This document shows, in pieces, positions 1-8,049 of a stretch of DNA of 64,000 nucleotides. The DNA lies in contig NZ_AP019860.1 in NCBI RefSeq assembly GCF_009002475.1, positions 7,578,501-7,642,500 of the forward strand, read 5' to 3'. The translations under genes and the position numbers were made by a program. Under the pieces are notes generated by a model that worked only from the letters and a program-made list of their open reading frames with translations, did no database searches and was not told the origin of the DNA. The stretch's first letter is position 1. Every line of letters starts with the position of its first letter. This DNA comes from Candidatus Uabimicrobium amorphum (GTDB lineage: Bacteria > Planctomycetota > Uabimicrobiia > Uabimicrobiales > Uabimicrobiaceae).

Positions 1-1
1 T

Positions 2-616
2 CAAAAAGTACCGCAACAACTAGAGATCATCACCGCATGGATTTCACAAATACTCAAAGATCAACTTCCCGAAGACACATCTTTCGCGTATCGTTTCGTG
101 GATAAATACACCTGGCGCGAAGAATTTGTAAAAATATGGAGTGAACGTTCCACACAGTTAAAAAACATAACGACTCCCAAAGAAGTGTCATTGAAAATTG
201 TCGACTGCAAATTTGACAACGAAGGCAACCATCCTGTGTTCAGTGACGGGCAGTGCGAAAATGAATGGAACGATGAAACTTTTGAGCGCTACTATCTATA
301 TACGCGCATCACCCTAGACAAACAACTTCTCATTGTGGAAAAAGACGGTGTAGGTACTCTAAAAGATTGGCATCCGTGGCTTACCGTCAACTACGCATGG
401 GTCGACTCCGATGGCGACACGGACCAAGAAGAGATTGTTGATGATGATATTTTGCAGCAACAACAAGTCAACTTTTGGCAGTTTACAAAAGTTGCGGAAA
501 AAACCGACGAATATGTGGTCACTAAAACGTTGAAGAATAAGGTGAAATATGTGCTGCAACTACAGTGCAGCGAGTGGATTGTTCCGTGGCTTTTACATTA
601 TTGGTCTGAGGAGTAG
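2..616 (+). CDS. Hypothetical protein, C-terminal part (cut by left edge)
   Basis: The reading frame is open from base 2 to the TAG at 614-616, so the gene very probably starts before the window. A GTG at 98 is only an internal possibility. About 204 residues are visible. They are rich in Trp, Asp and Glu, with the stretch VDSDGDTDQEE near the middle and a run of Gln later. There is no membrane segment or motif that I recognise. The next gene starts over 600 bases downstream beyond a repeat cluster, so an operon link is doubtful. Function unknown. Confidence 0.6.
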   Translation, partial: QKVPQQLEIITAWISQILKDQLPEDTSFAYRFVDKYTWREEFVKIWSERSTQLKNITTPKEVSLKIVDCKFDNEGNHPVFSDGQCENEWNDETFERYYLYTRITLDKQLLIVEKDGVGTLKDWHPWLTVNYAWVDSDGDTDQEEIVDDDILQQQQVNFWQFTKVAEKTDEYVVTKTLKNKVKYVLQLQCSEWIVPWLLHYWSEE

Positions 617-669
617 TTGATTCGTTTTCAGATTGGTGCAATATAAGAAAAGAGTATTGTTTCCGTATT

Positions 670-750
670 GGTGCCCTCACCATCGAATTAGCAGTTACAG
701 CTACGCTGTAAGCTACTATTCTCATACCTCTCCCACAGGGAGAGGTGTAA
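670..750 (-). repeat. Double-hairpin repeat, copy R1 (inverted)
   Basis: This is one of six copies of an approximately 81-bp element. In the reference orientation it has a first hairpin built on CCTCTCCC/GGGAGAGG and a second hairpin with an A/T-rich arm, ending in GGTGAGGGCACC. This copy lies reversed on the plus strand, starting GGTGCCCTCACC. Its hairpin bases differ from the other copies but still pair: TTACAGC/GCTGTAA in the second stem, and A-T in place of G-C at the foot of the first stem. Confidence 0.85.
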
Positions 751-880
751 TGCTTCTCTTTTGTAAAAAACTAAATTCGCTTGAGTTGCGAGACAAAAGC
801 AATCATGCAATACACTCTTTTGATGGATGTTGCATTGTGATACACATCAAAGAAAACGAATGGATACAAATTCAGACGTG

Positions 881-961
881 TTACGCCTCTCCCGGTGGGA
901 GAGGCATGAGAATTAAGGCTTTTAGCGAAGCTAAAACCTTAAATTCGATGGTGAGGGCACC
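881..961 (+). repeat. Double-hairpin repeat, copy R2
   Basis: This copy runs TTACGCCTCTCCC ... GAGGGCACC. Hairpin one is GCCTCTCCC/GGGAGAGGC with a 3-base loop. Hairpin two is TTTTAGC/GCTAAAA with a GAA loop, extended by AAGG/CCTT. It forms the right part of the first unit of the 205-bp duplication. Confidence 0.9.
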
Positions 962-1085
962 CAATCTGTAAAAAACTAAATTCGCTTGAGTTGCGAGACA
1001 AAAGCAATCATGCAATACACTTTTTTGATGGATGTTGCATTGTGATACACATCAAAGAAAGCGAATGGATACAAATTCAGACGTG

Positions 1086-1166
1086 TTACGCCTCTCCCGG
1101 TGGGAGAGGCATGAGAATTAAGGCTTTTAGCGAAGCTAAAACCTTAAATTCGATGGTGAGGGCACC
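1086..1166 (+). repeat. Double-hairpin repeat, copy R3
   Basis: This copy is identical to R2 in its core, as expected from the local duplication. It lies about 70 bases before the start of the gene at 1238, so it would sit in the leader of any transcript starting further upstream. Confidence 0.9.
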
Positions 1167-1237
1167 AACACGGAGAAGAACACCCAAAACAAACACTTAA
1201 TCCAACAACAAGAAATACCCCAAAACGGAGAAAACGT

Positions 1238-2269
1238 ATGAAAGTGGAATTTAGCAGCGGATATACCACAGACATTAGTAACACAAAAGACTACGACATC
1301 AAAGAATTTCCCGCACAAGTTCTGCCACAAATTCGCGAATCTTTAAACGCTTTTCTAAAGGAGCAATCCTTTCTCCAAGCGCAAAACAGCAAAATAGAAA
1401 TAGATGCAGTGTTATTGTGGGGTTGCGACGCAAAAAAAAATATCAACTTTTGGTTACCGGCATGCCTGGACCACGACGTAACAGACCATGCGGGGCGCAA
1501 GACATTTCGATTAACAGGAAGTCTCGTCGTCAAGAGAAATAACCCCGTAGCAAGTTGGAATATCATCATATTGTCTTCGCAAAGAAAAGATCAAATACAA
1601 CAATGGATCGCCAGTAGCAACTTTTTACAAATAGATCCCCAAGTGCGCCATTGGACAGAATTTTCGTTGGCTTACAACAAACAAAATCTTGAAGTCAAAG
1701 CTCTGAACAATAAACACGTAAAATTTATGGCAATAACAACTTTACTTGTTATTGCTCTTGTATTCGGTGTTTTTCACTTATACCGCAAAAATCAACAACT
1801 ACAGTTACTGTCCCAACAAAATCAGGCGCAAGTGGCGCAATTGCAACAAAAAAACCGGCAACAGCAAGACAATATGGCTGCCCAACAACAACTTCTCAAA
1901 AATGCCGTACGTGAAGTCTTGAGTAAAAAACTACGTGCAAGCCAGGGCATACGTGCATGGGTACACGGTCGCTATCCTGTGATCGAACAAGTTTTTCACA
2001 AATTGGCAGCCGAAGACATGTTTGATGACGGACTACAAATGTTCTTAGAAATCGCCGACAGCGATCAAAGTTTGCGCGAATGGCTCAATAACTACGAACC
2101 GGGATTTGTGTACGATGCACAAAATAACAGCGTAGAAACAAACGTAAAACAAAAAATTATCAGCGAGGGAAAAGTAAATCAATACAAAGCGATCGCTTAC
2201 TATGTGGGCGTTTTGCAGCTTTATAAAAATTTTATCAATAGCAACTCTAACATAAAGGATAAAAGATAA
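1238..2269 (+). CDS. Membrane-anchored hypothetical protein with Gln-rich coiled coil
   Basis: The 343-residue protein starts at an ATG preceded by CGGAG at good spacing. Residues 1-160 form a probably cytoplasmic domain with no recognised motif. Residues 163-182 are a single membrane segment. Residues 183-232 are a Gln-rich stretch that looks like a coiled coil, followed by a C-terminal domain of about 110 residues. The stop codon overlaps the next start as TAATG, so the two genes are probably translationally coupled. With the kinase and the large protein downstream it appears to form a four-gene plus-strand operon. I do not recognise the family. A structural or adaptor role near the kinase is inference only. 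Confidence 0.8.
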   Translation: MKVEFSSGYTTDISNTKDYDIKEFPAQVLPQIRESLNAFLKEQSFLQAQNSKIEIDAVLLWGCDAKKNINFWLPACLDHDVTDHAGRKTFRLTGSLVVKRNNPVASWNIIILSSQRKDQIQQWIASSNFLQIDPQVRHWTEFSLAYNKQNLEVKALNNKHVKFMAITTLLVIALVFGVFHLYRKNQQLQLLSQQNQAQVAQLQQKNRQQQDNMAAQQQLLKNAVREVLSKKLRASQGIRAWVHGRYPVIEQVFHKLAAEDMFDDGLQMFLEIADSDQSLREWLNNYEPGFVYDAQNNSVETNVKQKIISEGKVNQYKAIAYYVGVLQLYKNFINSNSNIKDKR

Positions 2270-2766
2270 TGCGAAAATCAAACACAACCGGAGAGGCGGC
2301 TATATTGGCCATTGTTGTTATTTTACTCATAGCGGCCGGTGCTGGCGCGTGGTTTTACATGATGAGTTACGATGGCGAAAATCAGATAAACTTCATAAAA
2401 GAACAACAGTATCAGCGAGCCAAAGCAATTCTCGATCCTATTTTTACCGACAACAGCAGTTTCGATTCTTTCAAAAAAGATGTGGTACGCGACAAAATAA
2501 GACTTTATCTCGACTACGTATACGAAAGATTACAACCGGTCATCGACAAACACAACGACAGCGCAAAATTTGTAGAAGAAATCCACCATTGCGTAAATAA
2601 CAGACAACTCAGCGCCGAAGAGATGGCGGGTGTGAAAAAATTTGTGTACGAAACTCAAGAAGAAAGTAGTTTTCAGGGCAAATTTGGCCCCGAGTTATTC
2701 AAAAAAAATAAAGATATTTACATTTTACTAGCATATGAGAAACTGAATTCTTTACTGGGAAACTAG
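2269..2766 (+). CDS. Small single-TM hypothetical protein
   Basis: The 165-residue protein starts at the ATG that overlaps the preceding TAA by one base, with AAAGGAT about nine bases upstream. Residues 10-32 are a strongly hydrophobic segment (ILAIVVILLIAAGAGAWFY) acting as signal anchor. The remaining 130 residues are charged and mostly helical in appearance, with no cysteine pair or catalytic motif that I recognise. It sits between another single-TM protein and a kinase, and a strong hairpin follows its stop codon. Function unknown. Confidence 0.75.
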   Translation: MRKSNTTGEAAILAIVVILLIAAGAGAWFYMMSYDGENQINFIKEQQYQRAKAILDPIFTDNSSFDSFKKDVVRDKIRLYLDYVYERLQPVIDKHNDSAKFVEEIHHCVNNRQLSAEEMAGVKKFVYETQEESSFQGKFGPELFKKNKDIYILLAYEKLNSLLGN

Positions 2767-2780
2767 AGTGCTAACAATAG

Positions 2781-2820
2781 ATTCTGAGTAAATAAAGTAT
2801 GCGTTTTATTTACTCAGAAT
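2781..2820 (+). promoter_or_regulatory. Perfect 16-bp hairpin before the kinase gene
   Basis: The arms 2781-2796 (ATTCTGAGTAAATAAA) and 2805-2820 are exact reverse complements separated by an 8-base loop, GTATGCGT. The loop contains an ATG at 2799 that is in frame with the kinase 42 bases downstream. There is no T-tract after the stem, so a plain intrinsic terminator is unlikely. RNA processing, segmental decay or control of translation are all possible. Confidence 0.7.
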
Positions 2821-2840
2821 TGCTAAACAGAAAGAAAATC

Positions 2841-4736
2841 ATGACGCAACCGAATAACACAAAAATGTTCGGGCAATACACTATTTACAAACAAATAGGC
2901 GCCGGAGGGATGGGAGCAGTTTACCAAGCTTTCGACAATAAGTTACAACGTCCTGTTGCCATTAAAATCATTACAGGACAAGGGGTCTCGCAGTCCGAAG
3001 TAAAGCGCTTTTTACGTGAAGCACGGGCAATGGCACAATTAGATCACGAAAATATCATTAAAATTTACGATACTGGTCTTGCTCCGACGCCATTTATTGC
3101 AATGGAATACATCGAAGGAAGTGACTTATCTACGCTGATAAAAATGTCACAAATAAACACACAGCAACTCATAAAGGTGATCATCGACACCGCAAAAGCT
3201 TTGTCAGTGACGCATAAGGCTGGTATCATACACCGCGATATCAAACCATCGAACATTATGATCACCAAAAATCACGTTGCCAAACTGATGGACTTTGGAC
3301 TTGCGAAAGTGGAAGAAGATCAACAACTTTCGAAAAGTGGCTCGGTGATTGGTACACCCGCCTACATGCCTCCAGAACAAGTACAGGGAATTGTGAAACC
3401 AACCAACGACATATACTCTCTTGGTGCCGTTTTGTACGAGGGGCTAACGGGACGACCTCCTTTCGAGGGCGAAACTTCGATTAACATACTTGCGCAAATT
3501 ATGATGGAAGATCCCATACCTCCTAGAGATTTAAACCCCGACATTTCTCCGTATTTGGAAGCGATTAGTTTAAAGTGCTTGCATAAAAAACCAGCGAAGA
3601 GATACACCTCTGCCACAGAATTCGCCAGAGATTTACAAAACTTTGTACAAAACCGTCCAATACAGGCCAAACCATACACACGTGTGGATAGGTTCAGAAA
3701 ACTAGTATCGCGTAACAAATTAGCCTCCGGTTTAGTCGGTGCATTGTTTATTTCCCTGGTGTCAATTATTGTGATTTTGTGTCTTGCCTTTCTGGAGTTA
3801 CAAAGAAAAAACAGAGAGATTCTTCGACGAGACAAAGTGATTGACCAAGAAGAAGGATACAAAGGCGATATCTACGGCCAAATATTATCCTATGCCATGG
3901 AATTAGTGGATGTTAAAAAAATCGTCCAAGACCAATCTCTTGCCGACAAATTTTCACTATACATGAACAACCTCAGAAAAATCGGTCCAAAAAATCTATT
4001 CACCGCTGATCCGCAAATTGCTAATGAATACTTTACCGCCTTTCTCTTTCCCGGCTCACCAAAACAAAAATTACAAAAATACAGCGCCATTATTGAAAAA
4101 AATCCATTTATCGTTGTTTTATCCGCACGTATAGAAATTTATATAGATTTAAAAATGTATGACGAGGCAAAAAAAGACTGTCGCACAATCATCGGTCTCA
4201 ATTCTACCATAAGTATGGGCTACTGGTTACTCGCCAAAGTTTTATATCACGACAAAAAATACCAACAAGGCCTAGAAGAAATTGAAAAAGTGTTTGTTAA
4301 GAAAGTCGAAGCACATCAACCGTACCTGTGGCGGGGTTTAATTCATGTCCAGTTAAAAAATTACGAAAAAGCGATTGAAGATCTAAGCGTTGTCATGGAG
4401 AAGAGAAAAGGGCATATGGCATATATGTATCGTGGAAACGCATACTTAGGTTTAAAAGATTACCCCAAAGCGATCGAAGATTACAAAATAGCTCTTGAAC
4501 TTGCTCCGAATGTCGCGCGGTTAAATTCGTTTTTAGCGCTAGCTTATCAAAATTTAGGGAACAACGACAAAGCCATCATGTATTATGAAAAATATGCCGA
4601 CATACTTTTCAAAAAGAAAAGATATACTTTGGCCATCGGCAATTGGCGTAAAGCAGTAAAACTCACAGAGAAAAAATCTCCTGAACGCAAGAGACTCAGA
4701 GCAAAAGTCCACAAAGCCCAAAAGCTAAAAAAATAG
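2841..4736 (+). CDS. Ser/Thr protein kinase with TM and TPR tail
   Basis: Hanks-type kinase, 631 residues from the preferred ATG at 2841. The alternative ATG at 2799 lies in the loop of a perfect hairpin. Neither start has a strong ribosome site. The kinase domain is complete: glycine loop GAGGMG (20-25), Lys42, HRDIKPSN with catalytic Asp133, DFG (151-153) and the GTPAYMPPEQ activation segment. A basic juxtamembrane stretch leads to a TM at 296-318, then a region with TPR-like repeats (consensus KAIEDYKIALEL). Predicted topology places the kinase in the cytoplasm and the TPRs outside it. It is 21 bases upstream of the 951-residue gene, in a likely operon. The ligand and substrate are unknown. 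Confidence 0.93.
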   Translation: MTQPNNTKMFGQYTIYKQIGAGGMGAVYQAFDNKLQRPVAIKIITGQGVSQSEVKRFLREARAMAQLDHENIIKIYDTGLAPTPFIAMEYIEGSDLSTLIKMSQINTQQLIKVIIDTAKALSVTHKAGIIHRDIKPSNIMITKNHVAKLMDFGLAKVEEDQQLSKSGSVIGTPAYMPPEQVQGIVKPTNDIYSLGAVLYEGLTGRPPFEGETSINILAQIMMEDPIPPRDLNPDISPYLEAISLKCLHKKPAKRYTSATEFARDLQNFVQNRPIQAKPYTRVDRFRKLVSRNKLASGLVGALFISLVSIIVILCLAFLELQRKNREILRRDKVIDQEEGYKGDIYGQILSYAMELVDVKKIVQDQSLADKFSLYMNNLRKIGPKNLFTADPQIANEYFTAFLFPGSPKQKLQKYSAIIEKNPFIVVLSARIEIYIDLKMYDEAKKDCRTIIGLNSTISMGYWLLAKVLYHDKKYQQGLEEIEKVFVKKVEAHQPYLWRGLIHVQLKNYEKAIEDLSVVMEKRKGHMAYMYRGNAYLGLKDYPKAIEDYKIALELAPNVARLNSFLALAYQNLGNNDKAIMYYEKYADILFKKKRYTLAIGNWRKAVKLTEKKSPERKRLRAKVHKAQKLKK

Positions 4737-4757
4737 TCGTTTATGAAAGGTTCTGAG

Positions 4758-7613
4758 ATGGATTTATCGCAAATTGTCAACGCATTGATACAAAACCATA
4801 CACATCGCGACTTTTTAGTCGCGGTACTGCAATGGGAAGCTTTCCATGGTAACAATAAGCGTTGGAAAGAAATCACCGATTTATTTTTCCACCACATTCA
4901 TAATAAAACCTCGCAGCAAAAAATAGCCGCGTACTACTTGCATCAAATTTCGCAGAATAATCGCATCAATGTATCTTACCTACAAGAACAAAAGAATAAG
5001 GTATCACAAACTTTGCTACACAAATCCGCAAGAGTAAACGACAAGAGTGTGCGCTCTCATGTTGCCGGTGTGATCACCAAACCAAGCTGTGTTTACATAT
5101 ACAAAAAACGTACATTCCCCCGGAATATAGATCCGTATTTATTTGCGGTATCTACACTGGAAAGTATTTGTAAGTGCTTTGAGGTGGAGAAAAAACAACT
5201 GTTAGAATGTGTGTACAAAGGTATTCTACAAGTATCCTACCAACGCACAGAAGTGGTCTTCGATTATGCGGAAATTTTCACATTACTCCTCCATCGTTAT
5301 GAGAACGACAAATTTATCGAAATAACAGATGACACCATTTTACCACTGGTGGCCCAAGGACAGCTTATCGCCGTATATGGCAACAAAAAACTATACGTGC
5401 GAAAATCGGATTTGGCGGTATACCGCGATATCGAAGGTCTCGATTCCATTGTTCTTCGCGACATAAAAATCGCCAAAACCCCTTCATTTATCGATACATT
5501 ACCTATTCGCAGGATTCAAAGATCACTGGGCCTAAAAGAATCTCCCATAGAGGAACCTCCTGCCCCCCCGAAGCCAAAACCTTCTCGTATACGATACAGT
5601 AAAGTAAAAGTTAAGGGGAAAAAAGCAGCGGCCATGCCCAGAGACGTGGGCAAGGAATTTGCCCGTTTTAAAGCCAAAAAAAAGTTAGACAAAGAGGAAC
5701 GCGAAGGGCGTCGTGAGGAACCGTTGCCCGAAATAATAGAGGAGGAAAAACTACGCAAAGTTGAAGAGGAAAAGTTATCGCGCAAGGTCGAAGAAAAAAA
5801 GGTCGAAGAAAAAAAACGTGAAGAAAAAGAGCGTGAGGAAGATATCGACGACCGCACAAAAGGGAGAATGACGGAACCAACGATTCTACTTCCTTCGAGC
5901 GAAGAACTTTCGTCAAGCGATGAAGTACTTATCGTAGAAGAAGATCGTTCCGAAACTTTATTAGATATCGATGATTTAGATGAGCCAACAACCACTACGA
6001 CAGTACCAACGGTTGACTTTTCCTCTTCTGACTTTGACGATTCTTCCGCGGCAGAGGAAAAAACCATGACAGAGGAACTCACATTTGAAGAAGACAGTGG
6101 GTCTTATGTTCTAGAGTCTTCCGACGATGTATTGATCGATTCTTCGGGAGAAATCCTCGAAATAGAGGGAGACCCCGACATGGAGACTTTTATTGAGTCA
6201 GACACTGGCTTACAAAAAGAACCTCTAGAGATCGATGGTGATGTTACCGATAAGTCTGACCTCAAAGAGCTTGCCGACGAGCGGCAAATAGCACCATTTG
6301 ATGAAGAACCTACATTAGAACAACCGACCATACAACCCAGCGTAACCAGAGCGGCCGGACGTGCACCTGCCGCTGGTGGTCTCTACGCCCCAGAAGAATT
6401 TACGCGAATGGAGAAAAAAAAAGGCTTTTCGGTTTTTAATGCCATATTCCAAATCGTTGCCTTTGTTCCGCGAGTGATTGCTTACAGCGTCGCCTTTACT
6501 TTTCTCGCGGTAAAAGGTATTGTCGTCGGTATGGTGAACGTTGTGAAAAATTTTGCCACGTGGTTGAAACGTAAATGCACCAAAGAAGTGGCGGGAATTG
6601 AAATCCCCCTATTTGAGGTTTTTTTAAGCGAAGACGCAGGACAACCAGGGATTATGGAGAGAACCATCGCCCAATCGCGATTACTCATCTCTACTTTACA
6701 AGCGACCATTGGTCTACGTGTGGTGATGCTCATCAACTTATTTGACAACCTTCTCGAATTTGTTGCTGGTTATATCAATAATATTTACCGTACGTGGAAA
6801 ATAAGCAAAAGTATTCACAAACGACTATCTCGACGCGACAAGAAAAGGCAAATACAGGGGCTTTACGAAGACCTCAATGTTGTGCGCCACCAGATTTCAC
6901 GCCTGCTATGTTTGCCGCATTTTTGTCCATATACCAACAATTCCTTACCACAAAGTAATCTACAAGAAACATTTGCTCTCGAACTTGTCTTAGAAATTCG
7001 CTATCGCCTCGACGAGATGAAACGCGACTTATCCATATTCACCGTACAGCAGATGACCGCTACAGCCAAAAAGTCAGTGTGGGACTTTATAACGAGTTTT
7101 ATTCCCAACCCCACAGAATTAATTACTCCGTGGAAGGATTTTGTTATTTTTGCCTTTTTTATGCGTTATTCGCGCCGCGATTTATACACGATGTACACGG
7201 AAGTATTGATGAGCTATAAACACATTGTTCTCTGCCTGGATGACGAAGAACAATTCCCTACCGCCGACTATGAACAAAGTATGACAAAGTACATAAACAA
7301 AATGTACGAGAAACGCGATATTGAATTGCATATTGAAGAATGTCGTTTACAATTACAGCGTATCATTCAAATGCTGGCAAATGCACATAAAATAGTAGAG
7401 GTTCGTTGTTTACAACTCGAAGACTTATGGTTTGAGTGCCGCAACAACAGCAAAGAACACCTAGGTGTGCGTTTTCATTTAGAATGGGAAAAAAGAATAA
7501 ATCGTCACGTAGAAAAACACATAAGGGCAAAAAATCCGTGGCATCGACGCGAAAAATTACTTTTCTATCGTCGTTATCGTTTACAAAAAAAACTGGCAGC
7601 AAAGTTCATTTAA
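4758..7613 (+). CDS. Large protein with acidic Ser/Thr-rich region and membrane segment
   Basis: 951 residues from the ATG at 4758, which has AAAGG at ideal distance; an in-frame ATG at 4743 overlaps that ribosome site and is less likely. Residues 1-255 form an unrecognised domain. A Pro/Lys-rich linker follows, then a Glu/Lys heptad-like stretch (KVEEKKVEEKKREEK), then about 180 residues very rich in Ser, Thr, Asp and Glu (for example SSEELSSSDEVLIVEED). A hydrophobic segment (FSVFNAIFQIVAFVPRVIAY onward, about 50 residues) could insert in or lie on a membrane. The last 330 residues are basic and helical. Directly downstream of a kinase, the acidic Ser/Thr stretch is a plausible phosphorylation target; that is inference. 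No family recognised. Confidence 0.8.
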   Translation: MDLSQIVNALIQNHTHRDFLVAVLQWEAFHGNNKRWKEITDLFFHHIHNKTSQQKIAAYYLHQISQNNRINVSYLQEQKNKVSQTLLHKSARVNDKSVRSHVAGVITKPSCVYIYKKRTFPRNIDPYLFAVSTLESICKCFEVEKKQLLECVYKGILQVSYQRTEVVFDYAEIFTLLLHRYENDKFIEITDDTILPLVAQGQLIAVYGNKKLYVRKSDLAVYRDIEGLDSIVLRDIKIAKTPSFIDTLPIRRIQRSLGLKESPIEEPPAPPKPKPSRIRYSKVKVKGKKAAAMPRDVGKEFARFKAKKKLDKEEREGRREEPLPEIIEEEKLRKVEEEKLSRKVEEKKVEEKKREEKEREEDIDDRTKGRMTEPTILLPSSEELSSSDEVLIVEEDRSETLLDIDDLDEPTTTTTVPTVDFSSSDFDDSSAAEEKTMTEELTFEEDSGSYVLESSDDVLIDSSGEILEIEGDPDMETFIESDTGLQKEPLEIDGDVTDKSDLKELADERQIAPFDEEPTLEQPTIQPSVTRAAGRAPAAGGLYAPEEFTRMEKKKGFSVFNAIFQIVAFVPRVIAYSVAFTFLAVKGIVVGMVNVVKNFATWLKRKCTKEVAGIEIPLFEVFLSEDAGQPGIMERTIAQSRLLISTLQATIGLRVVMLINLFDNLLEFVAGYINNIYRTWKISKSIHKRLSRRDKKRQIQGLYEDLNVVRHQISRLLCLPHFCPYTNNSLPQSNLQETFALELVLEIRYRLDEMKRDLSIFTVQQMTATAKKSVWDFITSFIPNPTELITPWKDFVIFAFFMRYSRRDLYTMYTEVLMSYKHIVLCLDDEEQFPTADYEQSMTKYINKMYEKRDIELHIEECRLQLQRIIQMLANAHKIVEVRCLQLEDLWFECRNNSKEHLGVRFHLEWEKRINRHVEKHIRAKNPWHRREKLLFYRRYRLQKKLAAKFI

Positions 7614-8049
7614 ACTATAATGAGTAGCATTGTATAAAGCTATTTTTGGAAGAAATATGCTGGTATGCGACGCCCCCACAGGGCTGCAGAGCAGCGATTG
7701 CTCCCCAACGGGCTGATAAGGGTAGGTTTTTTGTTAAGTGCATACGAAGAAAAGAGATAAAAACTCTTAAACTACAAATCTCCAGGTTGTCATCCCTGGC
7801 TTGACCAGGAGCCTAGGCGCTTTCAAGTCGAATCTATATTGCTGGTTTCCCGCTTCCGCGGGAATGACAACCCTGGGAAAATTTAGCTTGAAGAAATATC
7901 TTTTTTTAACTACAAGTACCTTTTATCAAATGTTTTACAAAAAACCTACCCTGACAGCACATTGTGGCGGCATCGCACACCAACATACTCCTTCCCAAAA
8001 CAGCACCTAATCTAAAAAACATTCAACAAAAAAATCGGGAATAAATTGC
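7614..8049. other. Intergenic region with two hairpin-forming stretches
   Basis: This 436-base gap has no convincing gene. A 69-codon frame at 7801-8010 runs through palindromic sequence and has no ribosome site. At 7667-7726 there is a G/C-richer stretch with imperfect pairing (GCCCCCACAGGGC and similar). At 7783-7876 there is a clear palindromic element, listed separately. Confidence 0.6.
7783..7876. repeat. REP-like palindromic element
   Basis: The outer arms CAGGTTGTCATCCCTGG (7783-7799) and CGGGAATGACAACCCTG are inverted repeats with three mismatches. Inside are two smaller hairpins: CCTGG/CCAGG (7795-7809) and TTCCCGC/GCGGGAA (7847-7864). Elements with GTCATCCC/GGAATGAC arms are widespread intergenic repeats in bacteria. 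It is unrelated in sequence to the six-copy double-hairpin family in this window, and only one copy was seen here. Confidence 0.7.

Larger units (their letters stand above)
763..1167 (+). repeat. 205-bp direct tandem duplication
   Basis: Two consecutive units (763-967 and 968-1167) are almost identical and have a 205-bp period. Each starts GTAAAAAACTAAATTCGC and carries one full double-hairpin repeat at its right end. Reading frames across it (633-971 and 991-1200) encode the same peptide twice, which is a consequence of the duplication and not evidence of a gene. Confidence 0.9.

Noticed and set aside
633..1200. Two plus-strand reading frames (633-971 and 991-1200) with a shared peptide
   Set aside because: They run through the 205-bp duplication and palindromic repeats, have no ribosome site, and their shared peptide is explained by the DNA duplication.
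5516..6082. 188-codon minus-strand frame rich in serine
   Set aside because: It is the antisense shadow of the Glu/Asp/Lys-rich part of the 951-residue protein; its serine runs mirror acidic codons.
7667..7726. GC-richer hairpin stretch considered as a tRNA or small RNA
   Set aside because: No cloverleaf, no T-loop consensus and no acceptor pairing can be drawn.
7801..8010. 69-codon frame between the 951-residue gene and dusB
   Set aside because: It starts inside the REP-like palindrome and shows no protein-like pattern.
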